Shown piece after piece: positions 16,325-25,598 of a DNA stretch of 42,916 nucleotides (positions are counted from its first letter, which is position 1; the number at the start of each line of letters is the position of its first letter). Below the pieces are notes generated by a model. The model was not told the origin of the DNA. It searched no databases and was given only the letters and a program-made list of their open reading frames with translations. A program made the translations under genes and the position numbers. This stretch comes from MED-G16 sp964467915 (GTDB lineage: Bacteria; Bacteroidota; Bacteroidia; Cytophagales; MED-G16): contig CAYXSW010000015.1 of assembly GCA_964467915.1 (NCBI GenBank), forward strand, positions 1-42,916, read 5' to 3'.

Positions 16325-17368
16325 ATGATTAAAACCTATAATCAAATTATTCAGAATTTGAAAGAAGAAAATTTTTCAAAAATTTATCTTCTAATGGGAG
16401 AAGAAACCTTCTTTATTAACAAAATATCAATTTTTTTTGAAAAAAATTTTATATCAAAAGAGCACAGGGGATTTAACCTTGAAATTTATTACGGAAGAGA
16501 TTCTAATATTGAGACTATTATAAACTCCTCTAAAAGTTTTCCTATGGTGTCTGACAAAAAATTAATTATAGTAAAAGAAGGAAAGGATTTAGATGTATTT
16601 AAAAGTTCCAATAGTTCTAAAATAGATCTATTAATAAATTATCTTAATAATATAAATAACACTTCAACACTTGTTTTTTGTTTAAATAACAAGTCACTTG
16701 ATAAAAGAAGTAAGATATTTAAGGCATTTCTTAAAGTATCAACAGTTTTAGATTCAAGTTCAAAAGAAAATAAGATATATGATAACCAAATACCTAATTT
16801 TATAAGTGATGAGGTTAAAAGAAATAAATTTAATATTGAACAAGAAGCTATATTGCTACTATCTGAGAGCGTTGGTAATAATCTAGAAAAGATAGATAGT
16901 TCTTTAAATAAAATTTTTACTAATAAAGAAGATAGAAATATAATAACTGATGATGTCATCAGATTAATAGGAATAAATAGAGAGTATAATTTATTTGAAT
17001 TTCAAGATAGTTTAGTTGAAAAAAACTCATTAAAATGTGGAAAAATAGCAAATTATTTTTCATCAAATGAAAAAAAATTTCCAATCCAACAATTAATTAT
17101 TTATATGTTTAATTTTTTTTCAAGGCTATTAGTTGTTAAATCAAAAAATCTCTCTGATCCAAATAATATTTCCTCACTAATTTCCGTTCATCCATATGTA
17201 GCTAGATCTTATGTGAAGGCATCTAATAATTATAGAATGACTGAAATTATAAGTATAATTAATTCTATTAAAAATTTAGATTTGATTTCTAAAGGGATCA
17301 AGCAAATTAAAGCAGATAATAAAAATTTAATGGGAGAGATGATTTTTAAAATATTTTATAACAAATGA
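16325..17368 (+). CDS. holA: DNA polymerase III subunit delta
   Basis: The delta subunit is part of the clamp loader that opens the sliding clamp at replication forks. The 347 residues match the usual length (E. coli 343). The N-terminal domain shows the family pattern NFSKIYLLMGEETFFINKIS, then a beta strand with YYGRD and SFPMVSDKKLIIVKE. The AAA+-like lid and C-terminal helical domain follow, including GNNLEKIDSSLNKI and the late NLMGEMIFKIFY. Delta lacks the Walker motifs of true AAA+ ATPases, and none is seen here. The gene leads a nine-gene plus-strand operon and overlaps the giant TPR gene by four bases (ATGA), so their translation is probably coupled although their functions appear unrelated. 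Confidence 0.92.
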   Translation: MIKTYNQIIQNLKEENFSKIYLLMGEETFFINKISIFFEKNFISKEHRGFNLEIYYGRDSNIETIINSSKSFPMVSDKKLIIVKEGKDLDVFKSSNSSKIDLLINYLNNINNTSTLVFCLNNKSLDKRSKIFKAFLKVSTVLDSSSKENKIYDNQIPNFISDEVKRNKFNIEQEAILLLSESVGNNLEKIDSSLNKIFTNKEDRNIITDDVIRLIGINREYNLFEFQDSLVEKNSLKCGKIANYFSSNEKKFPIQQLIIYMFNFFSRLLVVKSKNLSDPNNISSLISVHPYVARSYVKASNNYRMTEIISIINSIKNLDLISKGIKQIKADNKNLMGEMIFKIFYNK

Positions 17369-20301
17369 AATATATTTTAATAACTCTTTTAATTTTTAAT
17401 TGTAACATCCTTCTATCTCAGAATTCAAATGAATTAGAAAGAGTATTTGAGTCAAGGAATTACTCATTATATGTTTCTTATTATGAAGAAATAAATAATA
17501 ACAAAAGTTTTGAGCTTATAGATAAGAATGACGTTTCAAATTATATAATTTCATTGCTTTATTCAAATTTTAATTCTAGATCAAATCTTCCATCAAGAAA
17601 GCTTAAACCTTTAAAAACAAAAATTGAGAATTATATACTATTAAACAGAAATTCTACAAGATCGTTTTTACTAAAAGAATATGGGAAATTTGAATTTAAT
17701 AGGGGTAGTTACAAGTCGACTATAAAATTTTTAGAACTTTTAGAAGATAAAGACTCAGAATCAAAATATTTATTAGGCTTAAGTCACTTTAATAATAAAA
17801 ATTATTCAGAATCTAAATTATATTTAGACGCATTAGATGATGATAAATATGTAAGTAATAAAAATTACTTACTAGGAGTTATAGCATACTTAAATGATAA
17901 TTTTTCAGATGCTTTAAATTTTTTTAAATCCATTGATGAATTAGAACTCAAAAGAAAATTCTTGCAGTATCAGATTAACATCTATTATCAAAATAGTGAG
18001 TTTAAAGATGCCATTAAACTTTTAGATTTAATTGATGATAAAGTAGAAAATATAGACTACTGTTATTACTACATTGGAAAATCCTTCTTTGAATTAGAAG
18101 ATTTTAAAAACACTCTTGATGTATTTTCTAAAATTAAAACTAAGATTGATAGAGAAGATGAAATTCTCTTTGTTAATGCTTATTCTAATTACATGCTTAG
18201 GGATAATGAAAAATCAAAAATATTATTAAAATCTCTCTCTGAAAAAAGAAATAGATATTCTCAGATATCTTCATTTTATTTAGGAATGATCTTTCTTAAT
18301 GAGAAAGAGATAAATATTGCAAAAAATTACTTTTATGCTGCCTATCGCAATGATTTTGATGAAAATTATACAAAAAGATCTATACTTAATTATGCAAAAG
18401 CTATTTATGAGCTAGGCGATCACGATCTCTCAATTGTTGTACTAGAAAAAATCAAAAATCTATATCCTAAATTTAAAAATGATGAGGTAGAAAGTTTGTT
18501 AAGTGAAAATTACTTTATGACAAATAATTATAACAAGATTATAAAGTATTTAAACTCAAAGAAAAACATATCAGAAGATGATATGATAAAATTTCAATAT
18601 GTTACTTTCCAGAAAGGAATAAATGAATTCAACAGAGGAAATTTTAAGAATTCAATAGTCTACTTTAATCTTTCTCAGAGATACACATTAGATAAGAATA
18701 TTTACTTAAAATCAATTAAAAACAAATCAGAAGCTTATTTTATTGGAAATGATTTCCAATCCTCTATAGAGGAAATATTAAAAGTGTTAGATAATAAACT
18801 ACCAACTGAACAGAGAACAGAATTTAATTTAGTATTAGGATATTCATACTTTAATTTAAATGATTATAAAAATTCATCACTTTATTTTAAAAAATATTTT
18901 GAAAATAATTCTGGTGAATATTCATCTTCTGATATTGATCCCCTTTTAAGATTAGCGGACTCTTATTATGCTTCAAAACAGTTTGTCAAATCTATTGACA
19001 CATATAACAAACTTCTTGATATAAACGAATCAAACAAAAATTATATCAACTATCAAATTGGACTATGTTATTACGGCATTAATAACTTCACAAAATCTGT
19101 TGAATATATGGATAAAGTAATAAACAACTTCGAAAAATCATTAGATGATGATGCTACTTTTAGGAAAGCGCAAATTTATTTTGAAAACTCAGAGTTTGAT
19201 AAATCAATTGAGAACCATACTAAAGTAATTGAAAACTTTAGATTTAGCAATTATGTCCCATACTCATACCTCAATAGGGCTACTTCTTATTTTAATTTAA
19301 GAGCATATGAGCAAGCAGAAGATGATTATTTGTTTATTTTAAATAATATTAAAGATTCAGATCTTCAGAGTCAGTCAATACTAGGCCTGCAAAAAACTGT
19401 TTCGTATACAGATAATTTCTCACAATTAAATAACTTAATAAATACTTATAAAAATAATTTTCCTGATAATGATAATATCATGAAAATACAGTTTGATAAT
19501 TTCAGGAATTTATATTTTAATCAAAAATATAAGGAGTTAATTGATTATGCTAATGATATTAATACGTCAAAAGATAATATATATAACGCCTATGAAACTA
19601 ATTATTTTTTAGCAGAATCATTTTATAAATTAAATGAATTAGAAGACGCAAAAAATACTTATGAACTACTTTTAGATAGTATTAACTCAAAATATTACTC
19701 AAGGTCAATTAATAGATTGGCAAACATTTATTTAAAATCAAAATCTTATGAAAAATCTCTTAATTTTTATAAAATTCTTGAAGAAAACAGTAAAAATAAC
19801 AGAGAAAGGGTAGAGGCTTATATCGGGAGCTTGACTAATTATTATTTTCTTAAAAAATATGATTCTGTGCACTATTATTCATCTTTAATTAATAATTATG
19901 ATAAGATCTCTTTTAATAACAGAAACAAAATAAATCTTTTGAATGCAAAGTCTTTTTTAGAAAAAGAAAATTACTCAAACGCTATAGATATGCTATTGAC
20001 AACTATTAATCTTGTGAAAGATGAAAGTGCGGTAGAGGCAAATTATTTGCTTGCAAAAATATTTTATGATCAATCTCAAAAATCACAAGCTCTTGAAACT
20101 TTATACTCACTCAATGAAAACTTTCCAAATTATGAGTATTGGATAGGTAAGTCGTACCTTTTAATAGGGGAAATATTTTTGTCGATGGGAGAAAATTTTC
20201 AAGCAAAAGCAACGTTGGAATCTCTTATTGAAAATACAGACTTTAATAATATAAAAGACGAAGCAAATCAATTATTAAGTAAAATTCAAGATGATGAGTA
20301 G
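17365..20301 (+). CDS. Giant TPR-repeat periplasmic protein
   Basis: A 978-residue protein with a cleavable signal peptide (MKYILITLLIFNCNILLSQN, cut probably after LSQ). Almost all of the remainder is tetratricopeptide-like helical repeats. Repeated cores with a tyrosine or phenylalanine and a small residue at fixed spacing are easy to see, such as YLLGLSHFNNKNYSESKLY, YYYIGKSFFELEDFKNTL and LVLGYSYFNLNDYKNSSLYF. I estimate more than twenty units. Such a protein would form a long superhelix in the periplasm. It overlaps holA by four bases and the downstream barrel gene by eleven. The same operon encodes a SPOR protein and ExbB, ExbD and TonB-like proteins. Together they suggest an envelope-spanning machine; the precise role is unknown. 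Confidence 0.9.
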   Translation: MKYILITLLIFNCNILLSQNSNELERVFESRNYSLYVSYYEEINNNKSFELIDKNDVSNYIISLLYSNFNSRSNLPSRKLKPLKTKIENYILLNRNSTRSFLLKEYGKFEFNRGSYKSTIKFLELLEDKDSESKYLLGLSHFNNKNYSESKLYLDALDDDKYVSNKNYLLGVIAYLNDNFSDALNFFKSIDELELKRKFLQYQINIYYQNSEFKDAIKLLDLIDDKVENIDYCYYYIGKSFFELEDFKNTLDVFSKIKTKIDREDEILFVNAYSNYMLRDNEKSKILLKSLSEKRNRYSQISSFYLGMIFLNEKEINIAKNYFYAAYRNDFDENYTKRSILNYAKAIYELGDHDLSIVVLEKIKNLYPKFKNDEVESLLSENYFMTNNYNKIIKYLNSKKNISEDDMIKFQYVTFQKGINEFNRGNFKNSIVYFNLSQRYTLDKNIYLKSIKNKSEAYFIGNDFQSSIEEILKVLDNKLPTEQRTEFNLVLGYSYFNLNDYKNSSLYFKKYFENNSGEYSSSDIDPLLRLADSYYASKQFVKSIDTYNKLLDINESNKNYINYQIGLCYYGINNFTKSVEYMDKVINNFEKSLDDDATFRKAQIYFENSEFDKSIENHTKVIENFRFSNYVPYSYLNRATSYFNLRAYEQAEDDYLFILNNIKDSDLQSQSILGLQKTVSYTDNFSQLNNLINTYKNNFPDNDNIMKIQFDNFRNLYFNQKYKELIDYANDINTSKDNIYNAYETNYFLAESFYKLNELEDAKNTYELLLDSINSKYYSRSINRLANIYLKSKSYEKSLNFYKILEENSKNNRERVEAYIGSLTNYYFLKKYDSVHYYSSLINNYDKISFNNRNKINLLNAKSFLEKENYSNAIDMLLTTINLVKDESAVEANYLLAKIFYDQSQKSQALETLYSLNENFPNYEYWIGKSYLLIGEIFLSMGENFQAKATLESLIENTDFNNIKDEANQLLSKIQDDE

Positions 20302-21982
20302 AAAATTGTTTTTATTATTTTTTATACTAATTAGCCATCAATCTATTTCTCAGAATAACGAGGGGGAAATTGAAGACGCACAAATTTTAATTGAAAAAAA
20401 TAGCAGTATTATTTTACCTAAAGCTGATAAAGCAATTCAAAAAATAATAAGTGAAGGAAGCAATATAGAAATGAAAAAATTCAATTATGATAACGTTAGA
20501 TATTCAGCAATCTATGATACCATAAAAATTGATAGAATATTAAGAAATGAAATGAAAATTATAGATGACCATAGTATGTTTATCGATTTAGGATATGGCA
20601 ATTATGGTTCTTTTCTAATTCATTCTAACCCATTTTATGTTGTGTCAAACACACTTTCTATTTATTCTGATATCTTTCATCGATCAAGTTCCAAAGGCTC
20701 TAAACTATCACATTTAAGCGGAAAATCTCATTCAGATATTAATTTGAATATTAATTATAAACTAGACAATAAAAACATATTAAAATCATATCTAAAATAT
20801 CAAAACAATACAAACGGATATTATGGTTTTACAAACTCTGAAAGCATTACTCCGTTAACAAAGGATCAAGAGACAGATTATAGTTTTAAAAACAACACAT
20901 TTGATTATAACATTAATTGGGAGAATGTTTCAGACATGTTTATGTCTGAAATTACTTTTAGTGGAAGAGAATACGTTGATAACTTGTTTGATGAATACTC
21001 TCATACATTTAAAGGAAATTTAACTCTTCCTATTTCTCAATCTATTTTAACTTTCTCTCCTTACTTTAAATCATATAACTTAAAAATAAATCAAGGTTCA
21101 GATATTTATATAATTGATGATACGCGCCTTAATATTGAGAGTTTTTCATTCCCCCTTTCATATGAATATTTTTCAAAAAATTTTATGTTCAATTTTGATT
21201 TGGATTACCAAATAATTAATAGGTCATATAAATCAAGTAATAAAAAAACATCCCTTTCTCCATCATTAAAATTAAAATATAATTTGAATGATATCACTTT
21301 CAGATTTTCTGCTTCGAAAGGTTTAAATTATAATACTTATTATAATGAAATTCAATTACTACCATTTATATATGATCCTTCATTAATAAATGAATTTGAT
21401 ATAAATGAAAATAAATATTGGTTCATGGGAGCTATTGATTTATCAATAAATGATGACACTCACATATCCTTCTCTTATGAGACGATGAATCTAAAGGGAA
21501 GCTTAGACTATACTTTATCTAATGCAGAAAATTTAGATGGTGACATAAGAAACCCTTTATACCTATACACTATAGAAAGAAATCCTGAAGAGGAAGTGGT
21601 TGATAAAATTTCACTAGAAATCAACTCATCAATAAATAATAATATTAATTCCTCTTTAAACTTCATTTATAATATTTATGAAGAAAAAGAAGTTTTAATG
21701 CCAGTCTATCTAATTGAACAAGTAAATACCTATTCTAAAGGTAAGTTAGATGTTACGCTAGGAGGTGTGTTTGAAATAGAAAATTACGGATTAAATTTCA
21801 CTGGTGAACTTTTTAAAATGAATTCTTACATCGATATTTTCTCCAATATATCTTACCAAGTATCAGAAAATTTAAATGTATATATTAAAGTAAATAATAT
21901 CTTAAATAGATATAATGAAAGATTTTTCATGTATCCTGATCAGGGAACTAGTTTTATGGTAGGAATTAATTGGAACTTTTAA
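20291..21982 (+). CDS. Outer-membrane beta-barrel, TonB-dependent-receptor-like without plug domain
   Basis: A 563-residue protein with a signal peptide (MMSRKLFLLFFILISHQSIS). A polar segment to about residue 90 (including LPKADKAIQKI) could reach into the periplasm. Then come alternating amphipathic strands up to the end. The last strand, GTSFMVGINWNF, ends in the aromatic residue typical of outer-membrane barrels, and VNNILNRYNERFFMYPDQG resembles the last hairpin of TonB-dependent receptors. There is no recognisable plug domain (no TonB box followed by about 120 residues with a plug motif), and the length suits a barrel of about 20-22 strands. It overlaps the TPR gene by eleven bases and the SPOR gene by one. 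It is a likely outer-membrane element of the ExbBD/TonB module. It could instead be a substrate channel. Confidence 0.82.
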   Translation: MMSRKLFLLFFILISHQSISQNNEGEIEDAQILIEKNSSIILPKADKAIQKIISEGSNIEMKKFNYDNVRYSAIYDTIKIDRILRNEMKIIDDHSMFIDLGYGNYGSFLIHSNPFYVVSNTLSIYSDIFHRSSSKGSKLSHLSGKSHSDINLNINYKLDNKNILKSYLKYQNNTNGYYGFTNSESITPLTKDQETDYSFKNNTFDYNINWENVSDMFMSEITFSGREYVDNLFDEYSHTFKGNLTLPISQSILTFSPYFKSYNLKINQGSDIYIIDDTRLNIESFSFPLSYEYFSKNFMFNFDLDYQIINRSYKSSNKKTSLSPSLKLKYNLNDITFRFSASKGLNYNTYYNEIQLLPFIYDPSLINEFDINENKYWFMGAIDLSINDDTHISFSYETMNLKGSLDYTLSNAENLDGDIRNPLYLYTIERNPEEEVVDKISLEINSSINNNINSSLNFIYNIYEEKEVLMPVYLIEQVNTYSKGKLDVTLGGVFEIENYGLNFTGELFKMNSYIDIFSNISYQVSENLNVYIKVNNILNRYNERFFMYPDQGTSFMVGINWNF

Positions 21983-22524
21983 TGAGCAAGGCTGATAATG
22001 ATTTTGGTTTAAAAGAAATTAATCTTAATGAATACAAATTAAAAAAAAATAGTTTTCCAGTATTTTCTATTCTATTCTTATTACTCTTAATAGGAGCATA
22101 TTTTAATTTTAAAGATAGTTTTATAAGTAATGACATTCCTCTAGACCCAATAGAAAGTGAAAGTGTGATTACTGAGCTAAAAGAAGAATTAGTTCCTATA
22201 GATGTTAAATCTTATTCTAATGACTTAATTGAAAACACATATATTGAAGAAAAAAAAGATGATTACAATTCAATAACTGAAATTAATCATATCACAGGAA
22301 ATTATTATATAATATCAGGTAGCTTTTCAAATTATAATTTATCTTTAAATAAAGCTAATAACTTATTAGATAAAGGTTTTAGTGCAATAATTATCTTTCC
22401 TGTTAGTTATAATAACAAGTATAGGGTTGCAATTAAAACATTTAATAATGTCGAAGATGCTAAAGAAAAATTACCTTCATATAAAAAACAAATAAACGAT
22501 GAATTATGGATTCTAAAACACTAA
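21982..22524 (+). CDS. Single-pass membrane protein with SPOR domain
   Basis: A 180-residue protein starting at the ATG that overlaps the previous TAA stop by one base. A TTG four codons earlier is in frame but less likely. A cytoplasmic tail of about 24 residues is followed by a membrane helix (VFSILFLLLLIGAYFNF). A linker rich in acidic residues leads to a C-terminal SPOR domain from about residue 105: GNYYIISGSFSNYNLSLNKA, then a repeat half beginning YRVAIKTFNNVEDAKEKL. SPOR domains bind denuded peptidoglycan glycan strands at division sites. The gene lies between the barrel gene and exbB, so the protein may hold the ExbBD/TonB machinery to the septal wall. The domain call is good, the link to division is inference. 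Confidence 0.87.
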   Translation: MSKADNDFGLKEINLNEYKLKKNSFPVFSILFLLLLIGAYFNFKDSFISNDIPLDPIESESVITELKEELVPIDVKSYSNDLIENTYIEEKKDDYNSITEINHITGNYYIISGSFSNYNLSLNKANNLLDKGFSAIIIFPVSYNNKYRVAIKTFNNVEDAKEKLPSYKKQINDELWILKH

Positions 22525-23192
22525 TACTACAAATATTAAACAATGACTCAACATTAACTCTTGTATCTCAAGAAGAAATAACAGTGATGGAGTTATTATT
22601 TAAGGGTGGTTTCATGATGATTCCTATTCTTTTTCTTTTTGTTATAAGTATTTACATTTTAATTGAAAAAATTCTGGTAATTAATAGAGAATCTAAGTCT
22701 CCCAAAGGTTTTACAGATGAAATTATAAACAGGGTAAAGAATGATGATATTAATGGCGCAAAATTAATATGTGAAGACACTAATAATCCAGTTTCTAGGA
22801 TGATATTGAAAGGCTTAAATAAACTTAACACTTCCCTTAAGAACATTGAGTCTTCAATTGAAAATGTTGGAAAAATTGAAATTTATAATTTAGAAAAAAA
22901 TTTAAGCTTATTAGCAACTATATCAGGTGCTGCCCCAATGATGGGTTTTTTAGGAACTGTTACTGGTATGATTCAGGCATTTATATCAATTGCAGAAGAA
23001 GAGGGAGCTGTAAGCCCTAAATTATTATCAAGTGGTATATATGAAGCTATGTTAACTACTGCTGCTGGTTTATTTGTTGGAATAGTTGCTTACCTAGCTT
23101 ATAATTATCTTGTCTCTAGAGTTGAAAAGTTGATTCATAAAATGGAGTATACAACAATTGAGTTTATTGAAACCTTACAATCTAAGAGATGA
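22506..23192 (+). CDS. exbB: ExbB/TolQ/MotA-family proton channel subunit
   Basis: The ion-conducting scaffold of a proton-motive-force motor in the inner membrane. The 228 residues show the three-helix ExbB layout: helix one at about 33-53 (GFMMIPILFLFVISIYILIEK), a cytoplasmic helical domain, then helices two and three at about 135-200. These contain LLATISGAAPMMGFLGTVTGMIQAF and SGIYEAMLTTAAGLFVGIVAYLAYNYL, which match the conserved ExbB/TolQ pore helices. Its start overlaps the SPOR gene by 19 bases. An internal ATG (MELLFKGG, residue 28) is possible, but Bacteroidota homologues often have such an N-terminal extension. Its stop overlaps the exbD ATG by four bases. Whether it acts like ExbB (with TonB) or TolQ cannot be told by sequence alone; the adjacent TonB-like gene favours ExbB. 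Confidence 0.93.
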   Translation: MDSKTLILQILNNDSTLTLVSQEEITVMELLFKGGFMMIPILFLFVISIYILIEKILVINRESKSPKGFTDEIINRVKNDDINGAKLICEDTNNPVSRMILKGLNKLNTSLKNIESSIENVGKIEIYNLEKNLSLLATISGAAPMMGFLGTVTGMIQAFISIAEEEGAVSPKLLSSGIYEAMLTTAAGLFVGIVAYLAYNYLVSRVEKLIHKMEYTTIEFIETLQSKR

Positions 23193-23581
23193 ATTTAAAA
23201 AGTACTAATAAAATTAATCCTTTGTTTAGTATGTCATCTATGACAGATATAATCTTTCTATTACTTATATTTTTTATGCTAACAGCTTCTTTCGTGACGC
23301 CTTCAGGTTTACCAGTAAACTTACCATCCAGTAAATCTTCTTCAATTGTAATTCAAAAGGTTTCAGTTACTATTACAAATGATTTAAGATACTTCGTTAA
23401 TGAAAATGAAACATCACTAGAAGATTTAGAAATGGTTTTAAGAAGTGAGATAGGGGATGAGGAAGGGCTTGTTGTCTTACATTGTGATAAAGATGTACCA
23501 GTCGAGCACTTAGTTAATGTAGCTGGAATAGCAACATCTCTTGAGGCTAAAGTTTCAATTGCATCAACACCTAAAAAATAA
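23189..23581 (+). CDS. exbD: ExbD/TolR-family motor subunit
   Basis: The partner of ExbB that couples proton flow to movement in the periplasm. It has 130 residues. The N-terminal helix near residues 16-37 contains MSSMTDIIFLLLIFFML with the essential proton-carrying aspartate at position 20. A small periplasmic domain follows (SVTITNDLRYFVNENETSLEDLEMVLRS, about 51-78), then VVLHCDKDVPVEHLVNVAGIA, all typical of ExbD. Its ATG overlaps the exbB stop by four bases and its stop shares one base with the start of the TonB-like gene, so the three are translationally coupled. The assignment is secure at family level. Confidence 0.94.
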   Translation: MNLKSTNKINPLFSMSSMTDIIFLLLIFFMLTASFVTPSGLPVNLPSSKSSSIVIQKVSVTITNDLRYFVNENETSLEDLEMVLRSEIGDEEGLVVLHCDKDVPVEHLVNVAGIATSLEAKVSIASTPKK

Positions 23582-24327
23582 TGGATAACAATAAAGATTT
23601 AAAAAGAAAAGCTTTTTGGCTCACGGTAACTTCTAATATACTTTTCTTTTTATTATTAATGATAGTAGTTGCATGGAAAGAAACATATCCACCTCCTGAA
23701 GAATACGGTATAGAATTAGGTTTTGAAACCTCAGAATTATCAGAGTCTACAGAGATGTTAAATGAATCTGAAGAAGATTTTGAAGATATAATAGAAACAT
23801 CTGATGAAAATATTATAGAAGAAGCTGTTACAACTGATGAATCTGATAAAATACTTGAGAATGAGACCATAAAATCTGATGTAGAAAATGAATCTGACCC
23901 AGCTCTAGTTAATGAAAATGAAAACATTTTAGAAGAGGAAACATCAGAAAACTCTGAATCTGATTCGAATAAGGACAAAACAGCTACATCAAAAGATAAA
24001 ATTATAGATGAAAGAGCGTTATTTAATAAAAAACCCAATTCATCTTCAGGTTCAAAAGGTTCTTCTCTAGAAATGCAGGGTTGGGTGTGGGATATTGAGC
24101 CAAACCCACTAGATAATAGCAGAGAAAGTGGAAAAATAGTTTTTGAGATAATTGTTGATTATTACGGTGAAATAGTTGGATTAAAAACACTAGAAACTAC
24201 CTTAAGTCCTAATGTTGAAAATATTTATAGAGAAGAAATTTTAAAGTTAACATTTAGTCCAACAAACAATAATAATCCTGCAGAATTATCAAAAGGCAAA
24301 ATCACATTTCTTATAAAAAATAATTGA
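23581..24327 (+). CDS. TonB-like energy transducer with acidic linker
   Basis: A 248-residue protein. A membrane helix lies at about residues 13-31 (FWLTVTSNILFFLLLMIVVAW), followed by YPPPEEYGIELGFE, a sequence common at the start of Bacteroidota TonB proteins. The region from about 45 to 140 is dominated by Glu, Asp and Ser instead of the proline/lysine-rich spacer of classical TonB. The C-terminal part (GKIVFEIIVDYYGEIVGLKTLETTLSPNVENIYREEILKLTFSPT) has the beta-alpha-beta pattern of a TonB C-terminal domain. It follows exbD with one overlapping base and precedes folC with one. It should carry the ExbBD force to an outer-membrane partner, perhaps the plug-less barrel encoded upstream. The family call is good; the target is inferred. 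Confidence 0.85.
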   Translation: MDNNKDLKRKAFWLTVTSNILFFLLLMIVVAWKETYPPPEEYGIELGFETSELSESTEMLNESEEDFEDIIETSDENIIEEAVTTDESDKILENETIKSDVENESDPALVNENENILEEETSENSESDSNKDKTATSKDKIIDERALFNKKPNSSSGSKGSSLEMQGWVWDIEPNPLDNSRESGKIVFEIIVDYYGEIVGLKTLETTLSPNVENIYREEILKLTFSPTNNNNPAELSKGKITFLIKNN

Positions 24328-25598
24328 TGAATTATAATGAAGCTTTAGAGTTTCTATTAAAGAATATACCTAATTATCAAAAGATTGGCGATTCAGCTAT
24401 AAGACCAGGTCTTCATAATATTAAATTATTATGTGATCAGTTTGACAACCCACAGAATAATTTTAAGACAATACATGTAGGTGGAACTAATGGAAAGGGA
24501 ACGACTTCAGCTGCAATTGCTAATTTATGTGCAGGAATCAACTTAAAAGTTGGATTATTCTCGTCTCCTCATGTCTTTGACTATAGAGAAAGGATTCAGG
24601 TAGATGGAAAGAAAATTAAAAAGAAATTTATAAAAAACTTCATTAATTCAAATTTCAATTTTTTTAAAAAAATAAAACCTTCGTTTTTTGAAATATCAAC
24701 TATAATGGCATTTGAATATTTTAAAATTAAAAATGTAGATATAGCAATTATAGAAGTTGGTTTAGGAGGAAGATTAGATTCAACAAATATTATTAATCCA
24801 TTAGTTGGTTTAGTTACTAATGTGGGAAATGATCATCAAAATATTTTAGGAAACAGCATATTAGAAATAGCTTATGAAAAAGCAGGAATTATTAAAAATG
24901 ATATGACTTTTATTAAGGGAGAAATACAAAAAAATGTCGATAACATATTTGAGAAGGAATGTAAAAAGAAGAACGCAAAACTAATTTATGCTTCTGATAA
25001 AATTAAGATAGAAACTATCTCTAAAACATTTAAAAATAGAAAAATCAATATCATTTATAAAGAAAACACCTATAGAATCAATCTCTCTAACCCAACAGAA
25101 TATTATCTAAAAAATATTTATTCTTCACTAAAAGTATTTTTTTATATACAAAAACATTATAAGATTAGAATAAAAAATAAGTTGACACTTAATAAAAAAT
25201 TCAAAGTTATAGGAAGATGGAATATAATCTCAGAACATCCCAAAATAATAACTGATGGTTGTCATAATTACAATGCTTTCAAAACAATTATAAAAGAAAT
25301 TAATTCATATAACTATAATAATGTCTACTTCATAATAGGTGGCGTAAAAGAGAAAAATTGGGAAAACATTATATCTGTTCTTCCTAAAAGCTATTATTTT
25401 GTAGTAACTGAGCCAAGCACAGAAAGATCAAAAGATAAAAATGAATTATATGATATACTAAAAGAAAATAAATTGAGATGTACCATAAAAAAAAATATAA
25501 ATAAATCAATTGATTATTGTAAAAAAAGATCCAAGACAAATGATTTGATTTTTATAGGCGGGAGTTTGTTTTTAATTTCTGAATTGAATGAAAAATAA
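24327..25598 (+). CDS. folC: Folylpolyglutamate synthase / dihydrofolate synthase
   Basis: A Mur-ligase-fold enzyme that joins glutamate to dihydropteroate and extends the polyglutamate tail of folates. With the ATG that overlaps the previous TGA by one base, the protein has 423 residues. The ATP-binding loop is VGGTNGKGTT at 51-60. It is followed by GLFSSPHVFDYRERIQVDGK, the folate-binding region, and by EVGLGGRLDSTN and TNVGNDHQNILG, all diagnostic. The C-terminal domain contains GRWNIISEHPKIITDGCHNYNA, the conserved glutamate-ligase segment, where DGCHN replaces the common DGAHN. A preceding in-frame TTG would add one residue and is less likely. The gene overlaps trmB by eleven bases. folC next to exbB/exbD/tonB is a pattern I recall for Flavobacteriia. 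Confidence 0.94.
   Translation: MNYNEALEFLLKNIPNYQKIGDSAIRPGLHNIKLLCDQFDNPQNNFKTIHVGGTNGKGTTSAAIANLCAGINLKVGLFSSPHVFDYRERIQVDGKKIKKKFIKNFINSNFNFFKKIKPSFFEISTIMAFEYFKIKNVDIAIIEVGLGGRLDSTNIINPLVGLVTNVGNDHQNILGNSILEIAYEKAGIIKNDMTFIKGEIQKNVDNIFEKECKKKNAKLIYASDKIKIETISKTFKNRKINIIYKENTYRINLSNPTEYYLKNIYSSLKVFFYIQKHYKIRIKNKLTLNKKFKVIGRWNIISEHPKIITDGCHNYNAFKTIIKEINSYNYNNVYFIIGGVKEKNWENIISVLPKSYYFVVTEPSTERSKDKNELYDILKENKLRCTIKKNINKSIDYCKKRSKTNDLIFIGGSLFLISELNEK

Noticed and set aside
23571..24038. Minus-strand frame of 155 codons rich in serine opposite the TonB-like gene
   Set aside because: The Ser-rich composition is the antisense reading of the Glu/Asp/Ser-coding linker. It overlaps the co-translated operon and has no independent support.
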